Assembly: GCF_003258515.1 (NCBI RefSeq)
Contig: NZ_QGEH01000008.1
Coordinates: forward strand, 45,284 to 109,283
Length of the DNA: 64,000 nt
Origin: Marinobacter bohaiensis
GTDB taxonomy: Bacteria; Pseudomonadota; Gammaproteobacteria; Pseudomonadales; Oleiphilaceae
Direction of reading: 5' to 3'
A program made the translations under genes and the position numbers. The notes beneath the pieces were generated by a model. It was given only the letters and a program-made list of their open reading frames with translations. It was not told the DNA's origin and did no database searches. Below are positions 25,856-34,008 of this stretch, piece by piece (the first letter of the stretch is position 1; every line of letters starts with the position of its first letter).

Positions 25856-26548
25856 TTGATCCAGTTTGAGAAAGTCAGCAAGCGCTATGAAGGGGGCCAC
25901 ACGGCCCTGCAAGGCGTCAGCTTTGAGATGGCCCGGGGCGAACTGGCGTTTCTCACCGGCCACTCCGGCGCCGGCAAGAGTACCCTGCTCAAGCTCATCA
26001 CCCTGATGGAGCGGCCCAGCGCCGGCCACGTGATCGTCGGTGGCCAGCGTCTGAACGAACTGCCGCGCCGTCAGGTGCCCTTCGTGCGTCGCCATATCGG
26101 CGTTGTCTTCCAGAATCACCAGCTCCTGTTCGACCGTTCCGTGTTCGACAACGTTGCCATGCCGCTGGAAGTCACCGGCGTGCCGCACCGGGAGATCGGT
26201 CGTCGCGTGCGGGCGGCGCTGGACAAGGTGGGCCTGCTCAACAAGGAAAAGATGAACCCGATCCAGCTCTCCGGCGGGGAACAGCAGCGCGTGGGCATCG
26301 CCCGGGCCGTGGTCAACAAGCCGCCGCTGCTGCTGGCGGACGAGCCCACCGGTAACCTGGACCCGGAGCTGTCGGCGGACATCATGCACCTGTTCGAACA
26401 GTTCAGTCAGGTAGGCGTCACCGTGCTGATCGCCAGTCACGACATTGCCCTGATTCGCCATATGGGCCGCCGCGTGCTGACCCTGCGTCAGGGGGAGCTG
26501 AACGTCGGCGACCGCATGCCGTCCGAAGAGGTGCTGTATGGCGTCTGA
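25856..26548 (+). CDS. ftsE: FtsE, cell-division ABC ATPase
   Basis: A 230-residue ABC ATPase. Walker A is [15 protein letters not shown], the Q-loop VVFQNHQLL follows, the signature is [15 protein letters not shown] and Walker [13 protein letters not shown]. With FtsX it controls periplasmic amidase activation at the septum through EnvC. The start is an unusual TTG at 25856 (AGGAC upstream); the next in-frame ATG would remove the first strands. The gap to ftsY is 38 bp, and the end overlaps ftsX by 11 nt. Confidence 0.95.
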   Translation: MIQFEKVSKRYEGGHTALQGVSFEMARGELAFLTGHSGAGKSTLLKLITLMERPSAGHVIVGGQRLNELPRRQVPFVRRHIGVVFQNHQLLFDRSVFDNVAMPLEVTGVPHREIGRRVRAALDKVGLLNKEKMNPIQLSGGEQQRVGIARAVVNKPPLLLADEPTGNLDPELSADIMHLFEQFSQVGVTVLIASHDIALIRHMGRRVLTLRQGELNVGDRMPSEEVLYGV

Positions 26549-27530
26549 ACGTCGCAACCGCGGTGCCGCCGCCAGCCGGTCGCCCTGGCGTGAGCTGCTG
26601 GAAAGCTACGTCCTGCACCATCGCAAGACCGCCCGCGACAGCGCCCAGCGTCTGGTCCAGTCCCCCGTGGCCAGCGCGATGACCTGGCTGGTCATGGGCA
26701 TTGCCCTGGCCCTGCCGGTGGGGCTCCTGCTGTTGCTGAGCAGCCTGCAGGGCGTCAGCGCCGGCTGGGAAAGCACCGCGCGGGTAACGGTCTATCTCGA
26801 GCAGTCCGCCACGCTGGAAGACCTGGACCGGCTGCGCGTCCGCGTGGCCAGCCGGGCGGACGTCACCGACGTCAGTGAAATCACCCGGGACGACGCCCTG
26901 GCCGAGTTTCGCGCCTCGTCCGGGCTGGCCGACGCCCTGGATTACCTGGACGAGAACCCCCTGCCGCACACCCTGCTGCTCACGCCCAGCGAAGGCATTC
27001 GCAACGAGGCCGGCATGGAACAGTTGATGGCGGCGCTCCAGAAGCTGGATAACGTCGCCCGGGTGCAGGTGGATCTGGGCTGGCTGCAGCGGCTCAATAC
27101 GCTGACCGACCTGCTGGGGCGGGGCGTCTGGGCGCTGGGGCTGCTGCTCGCCGCGGCAGTGATCCTGGTGATCGGCAATACCATTCGTCTGGCCATCGAG
27201 AACCGCCGGGACGAGATTCTGGTGGCCAAGCTGGTCGGTGGCACCGACGCCTTTGTGCGTCGCCCCTTTCTCTATACGGGGATCTGGTATGGCCTGGGCG
27301 GCGGCATCATCGCTTTCATCCTGCTGCAGCTGACCCTTTGGTGGCTCAGCGGCCCGGTCCAGCGCCTGGCCAGCCTCTACCGCAGCGAATTTGAACTGTC
27401 CGGCCTGTCGTGGGACGGTACCCTGACGCTGCTGGTGGTGTCGGTCCTGCTGGGGTGGCTGGGGGCCTGGCTGGCGGTGAAGCGTCATCTGGATGCCATA
27501 GAACCCAGTCAGATTGAAGCAAGTCGTTGA
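26538..27530 (+). CDS. ftsX: FtsX, cell-division ABC permease
   Basis: A 330-residue membrane protein. It has a cytoplasmic N-terminus, TM1 (AMTWLVMGIALALPVGLLLLL), a large periplasmic loop (about 75-195) and three C-terminal TM segments (WALGLLLAAAVILVIGNTIR, GIWYGLGGGIIAFILLQL, TLLVVSVLLGWLGAWLAV). It forms the FtsEX complex. It overlaps ftsE by 11 nt, so translation is coupled. Confidence 0.95.
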   Translation: MASERRNRGAAASRSPWRELLESYVLHHRKTARDSAQRLVQSPVASAMTWLVMGIALALPVGLLLLLSSLQGVSAGWESTARVTVYLEQSATLEDLDRLRVRVASRADVTDVSEITRDDALAEFRASSGLADALDYLDENPLPHTLLLTPSEGIRNEAGMEQLMAALQKLDNVARVQVDLGWLQRLNTLTDLLGRGVWALGLLLAAAVILVIGNTIRLAIENRRDEILVAKLVGGTDAFVRRPFLYTGIWYGLGGGIIAFILLQLTLWWLSGPVQRLASLYRSEFELSGLSWDGTLTLLVVSVLLGWLGAWLAVKRHLDAIEPSQIEASR

Positions 27531-27725
27531 GGCGTCGTTCAGAGGGGGCCGGTGATCCATCCGTTTCGGGTTCACCGTATGGCGTCTTCACCGTTCAATG
27601 GTAGACATTAGAGAGAAGGGAAGCCGTCAAACGCGCTTTTATTTTGTAACCGACAGCGTTTGATTTTGGGCTAACCTACTGAATTCAAAAGTTTCATCAT
27701 GCGTTGATTGGAACTTTGCGGCGGC

Positions 27726-27754
27726 TTGGCGATCAAAACATTGATTGCTATATT
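27726..27754 (+). promoter_or_regulatory. Sigma-70 promoter of rpoH
   Basis: TTGGCG (27726-27731), 17-bp spacer, TATATT (27749-27754). The leader to ATG 27784 would be only about 22-25 nt, with GCGGAGGAAA as ribosome-binding site. The rest of 27531-27783 is AT-rich and may hold additional rpoH promoters. Confidence 0.6.
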
Positions 27755-27783
27755 AATGGGTCGCCACGTTGCGGAGGAAAAGC

Positions 27784-28650
27784 ATGGGTACAAGCTTACA
27801 GCTGACAGATCGAATGGTTCCGGGTGCCAATCTTGAGGCCTACATTCAGGCCGCAGGCCGCATCCCGATGCTGTCCGCCGCAGAGGAAAAGGAACTGGCC
27901 GAGCGCCTGCACCAGGAAAACGACCTGGAAGCGGCCCGTCGCCTGGTCATGTCTCATCTGCGCTTTGTGGTTCACATTGCCCGCAGTTATTCCGGTTACG
28001 GGCTGGCCCAGTCCGACCTGATTCAGGAAGGTAACGTTGGCCTGATGAAGGCGGTCAAGCGCTTCAACCCGGAGTATGGCGTTCGCCTGGTGTCTTTTGC
28101 CGTGCACTGGATCAAGGCCGAGATTCACGAGTTCATCCTGCGCAACTGGCGCATCGTGAAAGTGGCCACCACCAAGGCGCAACGCAAGCTGTTCTTCAAC
28201 CTGCGTAGCCAGAAGAAGCGTTTGGCGTGGTTGAATCAGGACGAACTCAAGGCAGTGGCCGCCGATCTGGGCGTCGAGCCCAAGGTGGTTCGCGAGATGG
28301 AAGGTCGTCTGGCCTCCCAGGACACGGCGTTCGATGGTCCGATGGACGATGACGACGACCACGCCTACCAGGCACCGGCCTATTATCTGGAGGATCGCCG
28401 CGGTGATCCGGCCCAGCAGCTGGAGCAGTCCGACTGGACCGAGGACTCCAACACGCGCCTGATGAACGCGCTGACCGGTCTGGACGAGCGCAGCCAGGAT
28501 ATCCTGCGCGAACGCTGGCTGACCGAGAGCAAGTCCACACTGCACGAGCTGGCGGACAAGTACGGCGTATCGGCTGAGCGGATTCGCCAGCTCGAAAAGA
28601 ACGCCATGAAGAAGATCCGCATGCAGATGGGCGAGCCCGAGCCCGCCTGA
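27784..28650 (+). CDS. rpoH: RNA polymerase sigma-32 factor (heat shock)
   Basis: A 288-residue sigma factor. Region 2 is [20 protein letters not shown] followed by [20 protein letters not shown]. The RpoH box [15 protein letters not shown], specific to sigma-32, is at about residues 139-153. Region 4 is [23 protein letters not shown] at 27784 ([11 protein letters not shown]) is placed by a strong GGAGGAAA; ATG at 27769 is 5 codons earlier and overlaps that site. It directs transcription of chaperone and protease genes, likely including hslO and hslR here. It follows ftsX, as in Pseudomonas. Confidence 0.96.
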   Translation: MGTSLQLTDRMVPGANLEAYIQAAGRIPMLSAAEEKELAERLHQENDLEAARRLVMSHLRFVVHIARSYSGYGLAQSDLIQEGNVGLMKAVKRFNPEYGVRLVSFAVHWIKAEIHEFILRNWRIVKVATTKAQRKLFFNLRSQKKRLAWLNQDELKAVAADLGVEPKVVREMEGRLASQDTAFDGPMDDDDDHAYQAPAYYLEDRRGDPAQQLEQSDWTEDSNTRLMNALTGLDERSQDILRERWLTESKSTLHELADKYGVSAERIRQLEKNAMKKIRMQMGEPEPA

Positions 28651-28677
28651 TCCGGCATTCCTGTCCGCGGTTGATCG

Positions 28678-28716
28678 AAACGCCACTGCCCGAAAGGTCA
28701 GTGGCGTTTTTGTTTT
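28678..28716 (+). terminator. Intrinsic terminator of rpoH
   Basis: AAACGCCACTG (28678-28688), 10-nt loop, CAGTGGCGTTT (28699-28709), then TTTGTTTT. It lies 28 bp after the rpoH stop. Confidence 0.92.
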
Positions 28717-28806
28717 CCGGCTCCGGCAGGGGCGGCCGACTCCACAGCATGGTCCGGAATCCGCTATGATCCCGGTTATCCACTCGATCCGTGACGGCAA
28801 GATGTT

Positions 28807-29727
28807 ATGAATCAACCGCATATCGCCTTTCTGGGGGTTGGCCTGATGGGGGCTCCGATGGTGGAGAACCTGCTGCAGGCCGGCTTCCCCATGACCCTGT
28901 GGAACCGCACCGCGAGCAAGTGCGAGCCGTTTGCCGCGCGCGCCGAGGTGGCGTCGACAGCGGCGAGCGCCGTGGCCGATGCCGACGTGGTGATCACCAT
29001 GCTGGAGAATGGCCCGGCGGTGGACGCCGTGCTGGTGGAGCAGGGCGTGATCGACGCGCTGCGGCCGGATGCGGTCGTGATCGATATGAGCTCCGTACCG
29101 CCCTCACTGGCCCGCGAGCACGCGGCCCGTTGCGCAGCTGCCGGCGCCGGATACCTGGATGCTCCCGTCTCCGGTGGCACCGTCGGGGCCGAATCCGCCG
29201 CGCTCAGCATTATGGCGGGGGGCGAAGGCGCAGTGCTCGAGCGCGTCCGTGAGGTACTGGAGAGTCTGGGCAAGGTGACCCACATCGGCCCGGCCGGCAG
29301 CGGCCAACTGGCCAAGCTCGCCAACCAGGCCATCGTCGGCATCACCATCGGCGCCGTGTCCGAGGCCCTGCTTCTGGCGGCCCGGGGCGGCGCCGACCCT
29401 GCAGCCGTGCGCGAGGCGCTGATGGGCGGGTTTGCCGGCAGCCGCATCCTGGAGCTGCATGGCCAGCGCATGATCGATCGCCGGTTCGAACCCGGTGCGC
29501 CGTCCCGGATCCAGCTCAAGGACATGCGCATGATCCTCGATGAGGCCCGCGCCGAGGGGCTGACGCTGCCCCTGGCTCAGCGCACCCACGACGAGTACCA
29601 GGCGCTGCTGGCCAACGGCCAGGGAGAAGCGGACCACAGCGGCCTGCTGCTGGCCCTGGAACACCTCAACGGCGTCCGGATGACCGCCGCCGACCTGCCG
29701 CCGCGGGCCCAGGCCAACCGGGAGTAA
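28807..29727 (+). CDS. Tartronate semialdehyde reductase / 3-hydroxyisobutyrate dehydrogenase family
   Basis: A 306-residue beta-hydroxyacid dehydrogenase. The Rossmann motif is IAFLGVGLMGAPMVENLLQ, substrate-site DAPVSGGTVGAESAAL follows, and the catalytic-Lys motif is GSGQLAKLANQAIVG. NAD(P)H reduces tartronate semialdehyde to D-glycerate in the GlxR/GarR enzymes. The next gene, 4 bp away, is a hydroxypyruvate isomerase-type protein, which favours that role over 3-hydroxyisobutyrate oxidation. No glyoxylate carboligase (gcl) is nearby. Confidence 0.85.
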   Translation: MNQPHIAFLGVGLMGAPMVENLLQAGFPMTLWNRTASKCEPFAARAEVASTAASAVADADVVITMLENGPAVDAVLVEQGVIDALRPDAVVIDMSSVPPSLAREHAARCAAAGAGYLDAPVSGGTVGAESAALSIMAGGEGAVLERVREVLESLGKVTHIGPAGSGQLAKLANQAIVGITIGAVSEALLLAARGGADPAAVREALMGGFAGSRILELHGQRMIDRRFEPGAPSRIQLKDMRMILDEARAEGLTLPLAQRTHDEYQALLANGQGEADHSGLLLALEHLNGVRMTAADLPPRAQANRE

Positions 29728-29731
29728 CATC

Positions 29732-30511
29732 ATGCCGCGCTTTGCCGCCAACCTGACCATGCTGTACCCCGAGCACCCGTTCCTGGATCGTTTTGCCGCG
29801 GCTGCGGCGAATGGCTTCACGGGCGTTGAATACCTGTTTCCCTATCCCTGGCCGGCTGCCGAATTGCGCCAGCGACTCGACGACCACGGCCTGACCCAGG
29901 TGCTGTTCAACCTGCCGCCCGGGGACTGGGATGGCGGCGAACGCGGCATCGCCTGCCTGCCGGACCGGATCAACGAATTCCGCGAGGGCGTGGACCAGGC
30001 CCTTGAGTACGCCCGAGCCCTGGAGTGCCAACAGCTCAATTGCCTCGCGGGCATCCGACCCGACGGCCTGGCCGGCGACAAAGCCCGCCAGACGCTTGTG
30101 GACAACCTGCGCTGGGCGGCGCAGCGGCTGGCTCCGGACGGCATCACGCTGCTGGCGGAGGCGATCAACTCGACCGTGGACATGCCGGGATTCTTCCTCG
30201 ACACGGCCGGGAAAACCCTGGCGGTGCTGGCGGAAACCGGCGAGCCCAACGTCGCTTTGCAGTATGATCTGTATCATATGCAGATCATGTCCGGGGATCT
30301 GGTGCGTTCGCTGCGTCAGTATTTACCGCAGGTGGGCCATGTCCAGTTCGCTGACAATCCCGGACGCCACGAACCGGGCACCGGGGAAATCAACTTTGAT
30401 TTTATTTTCAAAGCATTGGACGAAATGGGGTACAGTGGCTGGGTGAGCGCCGAATACCACCCCAGCCGGGACACCCCGGACACCTTGGGGTGGCTGAGAG
30501 CGTCGCCATGA
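29732..30511 (+). CDS. hyi: Hydroxypyruvate isomerase family protein
   Basis: A 259-residue TIM-barrel protein. MPRFAANLTMLYPEHPFLDR is the typical start of the Hyi/OtnI group, and the metal-site region includes LLAEAINSTVDMPGF, QYDLYHMQIMSGDL, VGHVQFADNPGRHEPGTGE and SAEYHP. It would interconvert hydroxypyruvate and tartronate semialdehyde, feeding the reductase encoded just upstream. The two are almost certainly co-transcribed (4-bp gap). Confidence 0.88.
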   Translation: MPRFAANLTMLYPEHPFLDRFAAAAANGFTGVEYLFPYPWPAAELRQRLDDHGLTQVLFNLPPGDWDGGERGIACLPDRINEFREGVDQALEYARALECQQLNCLAGIRPDGLAGDKARQTLVDNLRWAAQRLAPDGITLLAEAINSTVDMPGFFLDTAGKTLAVLAETGEPNVALQYDLYHMQIMSGDLVRSLRQYLPQVGHVQFADNPGRHEPGTGEINFDFIFKALDEMGYSGWVSAEYHPSRDTPDTLGWLRASP

Positions 30512-30539
30512 GCTGACCGTCGCCAATTGCGACACCCTC

Positions 30540-30568
30540 TTACAAGATGTTAACTGGCTGTTTAATGT
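30540..30568 (+). promoter_or_regulatory. Putative promoter of the 30622 two-component operon
   Basis: TTACAA (30540-30545), 17-bp spacer, TAATGT (30563-30568). Pattern match only. Confidence 0.35.
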
Positions 30569-30621
30569 AGCGGTTCGTACTCTGTAGCCAATCCATTCAC
30601 GCATAGCGGGAGGCCTGACCG

Positions 30622-31302
30622 GTGAGAGCGCTGGTAATTGAAGACGATCACGATGTAGCAACCTATCTGGTCAAGGGACTCAAGGAGTCCGACTTCGTTG
30701 TCGATCACGCCGCCGATGGCAAGGATGGACTCATGCTGGCGGCCAGCGAAGATTACGACATCATGATCGTCGATCGCATGCTGCCGGGAATGGACGGTCT
30801 GAACATCATCAAGACCGTGCGGGCCACCGGAAACAGCGTGCCGGTGCTGATCCTCAGCGCCCTGGGCGACGTGGACGACCGCGTGGAAGGTCTGCGCGGC
30901 GGCGGCGACGATTACCTGACCAAGCCGTTCTCGTTCACCGAACTGCTGGCCCGGATCGACGCCCTGGTGCGTCGTAACCGCCAGTCGCCGGAAGCCGAGA
31001 CGGTGCTGCGCGTGGCGGACCTGGAAATGGATCTGCTGGCGCGAACGGTCAAACGCTCCGGCCAGAACATCGACGTGCAGCCGCGGGAATTCCGGCTGCT
31101 GGAGTACCTGATGCGTAATGCGGGGCAGGTCGTCACCCGGACGATGCTGCTGGAGAAGGTGTGGGACTACCACTTCGATCCACAGACCAACGTGATCGAT
31201 GTGCACATCAGCCGCCTGCGCGCAAAGATCGACAAGGAATTCGATACGCCGCTGCTGCAGACGGTTCGGGGCGCGGGATACATGTTGCGTGAAGATACTT
31301 AG
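30622..31302 (+). CDS. OmpR-family response regulator
   Basis: A 226-residue regulator: receiver domain (VIEDDHDV; phosphoacceptor Asp in IMIVDRMLPGMDGL; switch Lys in YLTKPFSFTELL) followed by a winged-helix DNA-binding domain (VQPREFRLLEYLMRNAGQVV ... VIDVHISRLRAKID). The start is GTG at 30622 with a GGGAGG ribosome-binding site 8 nt away. It overlaps the sensor kinase by 14 nt. Targets are unknown. Confidence 0.92.
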   Translation: MRALVIEDDHDVATYLVKGLKESDFVVDHAADGKDGLMLAASEDYDIMIVDRMLPGMDGLNIIKTVRATGNSVPVLILSALGDVDDRVEGLRGGGDDYLTKPFSFTELLARIDALVRRNRQSPEAETVLRVADLEMDLLARTVKRSGQNIDVQPREFRLLEYLMRNAGQVVTRTMLLEKVWDYHFDPQTNVIDVHISRLRAKIDKEFDTPLLQTVRGAGYMLREDT

Positions 31303-32797
31303 TCAGCTTAAAACCTCCACGTTTCAGCTGGCACTGCTCTACATGGTGGTTTTTGCCACCTCGGTTTTCCTGTTGCTGGCGTTTATCTACTGGCGAACCG
31401 CCGGTTTCATGACCGAACAGACGGATGAAACCATCGAGGCGGAAATCGCCGGTCTGGCCGAGCAGTACCGGGGGCGTGGCATCAACGGCCTGATCACCAT
31501 CATTCGCGAGCGGGTCTCCCGGGACCCGAACGCCAAGTCCCTCTATCTGCTGGCCACCGACGACTACCTCAAGCTGGCCGGCAACCTCAGTCACTGGCCG
31601 GAAGAAGCCCAGATCCAGAACGGCTGGATCAACTTCACGCTCGACGATGCCGTCGGCTGGGAAGGCTCCGAGCGCCTGGCCCGGGCGCGGGTGTTCGAGG
31701 TCCAGGGCGGCCTGCGCCTGCTGGTGGGCCGCGACGTCCAGGAGCTGACCACCCTCAAGCGCCTGATCGAGCGTGCCATCAACTGGGGCATGGGCATCAC
31801 CCTGGCGCTGGCCCTGCTGGGCGGTTTCATGATGAGCCGCAGCACCACCAAGCGCATCGAAGTCATCAACGCCATTTCCCGGCGCATCATGAACGGCCAT
31901 CTGTCCCTGCGGATCCCCACCCGCGGCACCAGCGACGATTTCGACCAGTTGGCCGAGAACCTCAACCAGATGCTCGACCGCATCGTCTACCTGATGGAAG
32001 GCATCCGCCACGTCTCCGACAGCATCGCCCACGATCTGCGCACGCCCCTGACGCGCCTGCGCAACCAGCTGGAGACCACGCTGCTGGCGGTGGACAACGA
32101 CGAGGCCCGGGACCAGGCGGCCAAGGCCGTGACCGAGGCGGATCAGCTGCTCGCGACCTTCAACGCCCTGCTGCGCATTGCCCGTCTGGAAACCCGGGGC
32201 AACGCCGCCGACAAGACCGTGATCACTCTTGGTGAACTGGTGGCGGACGCCTGCGAGCTCTATGAAGCGGTGGCGGAAGACAAGGAGCAGACCTTCGAGC
32301 AGGCGATCCGCGAGGACGTGAAAATCGAGGGCGATCGCGACCTGCTGTTCCAGATGGTCTCCAACCTGATCGACAACGCCATCAAGTACACGCCGGAATC
32401 CGGGGACATCCGGGTGGCGGTGGATATTCAGGACGGCGATGCGGTGCTGGAAGTGGCGGACAGCGGTATCGGCATCCCCGACAGCGAGAAAGACAACGTC
32501 TTCCAGCGCTTTTACCGGGTCGGCAAGAGCCGATCATTGCCGGGCAACGGTTTGGGGCTGAGTCTGGTCAGTGCGGTTACCGAGATCCATCAGGGCCGTA
32601 TCGAACTGAAGGACCGGCGCCCGGACGAGGAGGAATTTCCCGGCCTGTCCGTGAACGTTTTCCTGCCGCTGTATCGCCCCATCAAGCGCAAGGCGCTGCG
32701 GGCCCAGGAGCAGGCGGTGACGTCGGCGGACAGCGAGGAGAAAGAGCCGGAAGCCGCGTCGGCGCAGGACGACGACGCGCACCTGCGCCAGACGTAA
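31289..32797 (+). CDS. Sensor histidine kinase, partner of 30622
   Basis: About 502 residues from the GTG at 31289 (MKILSQLKTSTFQLALLYMV). TM1 is about residues 12-33, a periplasmic sensor region of about 130 residues follows, then TM2 (MGITLALALLGGFMM), HAMP, and the H-box DSIAHDLRTPLTRLRNQLE. The N-box NLIDNAIKYTP and G-boxes DSGIGIP and GNGLGLSL complete the kinase. The C-terminal ~45 residues are charged and low-complexity. Upstream in-frame codons back to 31199 lie inside the regulator gene and are not used. Confidence 0.92.
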   Translation: MKILSQLKTSTFQLALLYMVVFATSVFLLLAFIYWRTAGFMTEQTDETIEAEIAGLAEQYRGRGINGLITIIRERVSRDPNAKSLYLLATDDYLKLAGNLSHWPEEAQIQNGWINFTLDDAVGWEGSERLARARVFEVQGGLRLLVGRDVQELTTLKRLIERAINWGMGITLALALLGGFMMSRSTTKRIEVINAISRRIMNGHLSLRIPTRGTSDDFDQLAENLNQMLDRIVYLMEGIRHVSDSIAHDLRTPLTRLRNQLETTLLAVDNDEARDQAAKAVTEADQLLATFNALLRIARLETRGNAADKTVITLGELVADACELYEAVAEDKEQTFEQAIREDVKIEGDRDLLFQMVSNLIDNAIKYTPESGDIRVAVDIQDGDAVLEVADSGIGIPDSEKDNVFQRFYRVGKSRSLPGNGLGLSLVSAVTEIHQGRIELKDRRPDEEEFPGLSVNVFLPLYRPIKRKALRAQEQAVTSADSEEKEPEAASAQDDDAHLRQT

Positions 32798-32837
32798 GGG
32801 GCCTCTGATTGGCTCCTGTGTTTACGCCAGAATGTTA

Positions 32838-33071
32838 TCAGGCCTGCGCCCGACCACGGACCCGTTTGATCAGGTGCTCGACGCGCCGGAACTGTGAGCC
32901 GTAGCGGGCCTGCAGGCTGTCCCATTCCCCTTCCAGATGCTTCTGCTCGGCCATGGCCAGGGCAATCAGGGTGTGGCGGTTCACCTTGCTGGTGACGCCG
33001 AAACGGTCGAGTTGGTAGCCCACCGCATCAAGTCCGTTCAGGGCTGTGTCCAAAAGCTTCTTGCTGTTCAT
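32838..33071 (-). CDS. Small conserved hypothetical protein
   Basis: 77 residues, soluble, helical and basic at the C-terminus (RRVEHLIKRVRGRAQA). The ATG at 33071 has a good GAGGTGCC ribosome-binding site. MNSKKLLDTALNGLDAVGYQLDRFG looks like an amphipathic helix, in the manner of small phasin-like proteins, but I do not recognise the family. Convergent with the sensor kinase gene. Confidence 0.7.
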   Translation of the reverse strand: MNSKKLLDTALNGLDAVGYQLDRFGVTSKVNRHTLIALAMAEQKHLEGEWDSLQARYGSQFRRVEHLIKRVRGRAQA

Positions 33072-33129
33072 TCAAGGCACCTCGTGTTCCCGTATGGGCT
33101 GAAAGCTGAGAATCCCATTATGTCGCAGG

Positions 33130-33152
33130 ACTCTATGTTGGCCTACTAGAGT
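33130..33152. other. Dyad ACTCTA-N11-TAGAGT upstream of the 77-residue gene
   Basis: A 6+6 inverted repeat about 59 bp before the minus-strand ATG at 33071. On the minus strand TTGAGC, 17 bp, TAGAGT overlaps it and could be the promoter. The surrounding gap 33072-33463 also holds the candidate RNA and terminator listed next; 33347-33463 shows nothing else. Confidence 0.3.
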
Positions 33153-33248
33153 GCTCAACCTAAAACGCGCAAAAGTTCCCGAACGGCGCTTAACAAAGCG
33201 TAATTGCCCGGCCACTTGGGTGTAACCCCGGCTGTGTAAACTAGAAAC

Positions 33249-33346
33249 TGTCGAGTAAGCAATACCGGACGCGGAACGCTCCGCTGACGGTATTGTTCCC
33301 TCCAGCACAGCGCTAGCCTTAACCCCGCCTTTTGCGGGGTTTTTTT
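33249..33346 (+). ncRNA. Candidate small RNA with its own terminator
   Basis: About 98 nt. CAATACCG (33260-33267) pairs with CGGTATTG (33288-33295), enclosing a nested stem GCGGA/TCCGC (33271-33275, 33280-33284) with loop ACGC. A strong intrinsic terminator follows at 33321-33346. No plus-strand gene lies between the kinase stop at 32797 and this terminator. A weak promoter is possible: TTGGGT (33216-33221), 15 bp, TAAACT (33237-33242). I cannot assign it to a known family. Confidence 0.4.
33321..33346 (+). terminator. Intrinsic terminator without an associated plus-strand gene
   Basis: AACCCCGC (33321-33328), loop, GCGGGGTT (33334-33341), then a T-run to 33346. The polarity is plus strand. 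On the minus strand (greB side) the tail is only TTAAGG, so it is less suited to ending greB. Confidence 0.85.
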
Positions 33347-33463
33347 ATGTCCAGGGAAAAGGTTTGACGAGGTCGTTGCCGGCGGAGGCGCCATGCAGCC
33401 TGGCGGCAGCTCAAGAGCTGGTATTGCCAGAGATGGGAAGCCTTGCGGTGTAAGGCCTCTCAG

Positions 33464-33946
33464 TCACTCCGTATCCTGCACATACTCTATCGCCGTAATC
33501 ACCCAGTAGGCCGTGCCGTTGGGCGTGTGCACCTCGGCCTCGTCGTCCACTTCCTTCTTGAGCAGGGCGCGGGCCATGGGCGTGTCGATGGAGATGTAGT
33601 CCTTGCGGTCGAAAATCTCGTCGTAGCCGACGATGCGGAAGCGGCGGGTGTCGCCATCCTCGCTTTCGACCGTAACCCAGGCGCCGAAGAACACGCGGCC
33701 TTCCTGTTCCGGGGCGTAGTCCACCACTTTCAGGTCCGACAGGGCCCGGCGCAGGTAGCGCACGCGCCGGTCGATCTCGCGCAGCAGTTTCTTGTTGTAC
33801 TGGTAGTCGGCGTTCTCGCTGCGATCCCCCAGGCTGGCGGCCCACTGCACCTTGCGGGTGATCTCCGGGCGGTGTTCCCGCCACAGGTAGTCCAGTTCCT
33901 TCTGCAGGGCGTTGAAGCCCTCGCGGGTGATCAGTTTTGCGCGCAT
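33464..33946 (-). CDS. greB: Transcription elongation factor GreB
   Basis: A 160-residue Gre factor. The N-terminal coiled coil holds the acidic tip (GDRSENADYQYNKKLLREID), and the C-terminal FKBP-like domain has WVTVESEDGDTRRFRIVGYDE and SPMAR-like DTPMARALLKKEVDDE. It enters the RNA polymerase secondary channel and stimulates cleavage of backtracked RNA. DRRVRYLRRAL between the domains is a GreB-type feature. Confidence 0.95.
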   Translation of the reverse strand: MRAKLITREGFNALQKELDYLWREHRPEITRKVQWAASLGDRSENADYQYNKKLLREIDRRVRYLRRALSDLKVVDYAPEQEGRVFFGAWVTVESEDGDTRRFRIVGYDEIFDRKDYISIDTPMARALLKKEVDDEAEVHTPNGTAYWVITAIEYVQDTE

Positions 33947-34008
33947 ACCCTTTCGTATCCCGAGCGTTGTCGACCGGAGCCGTTGAAAACAGGCTCCAGT
34001 CTACCAGA

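Noticed and set aside
33072..33394. Two minus-strand frames of 78-79 codons in the greB-downstream gap
   Set aside because: No ribosome-binding site, atypical composition, and they overlap the terminator and RNA-like stem.
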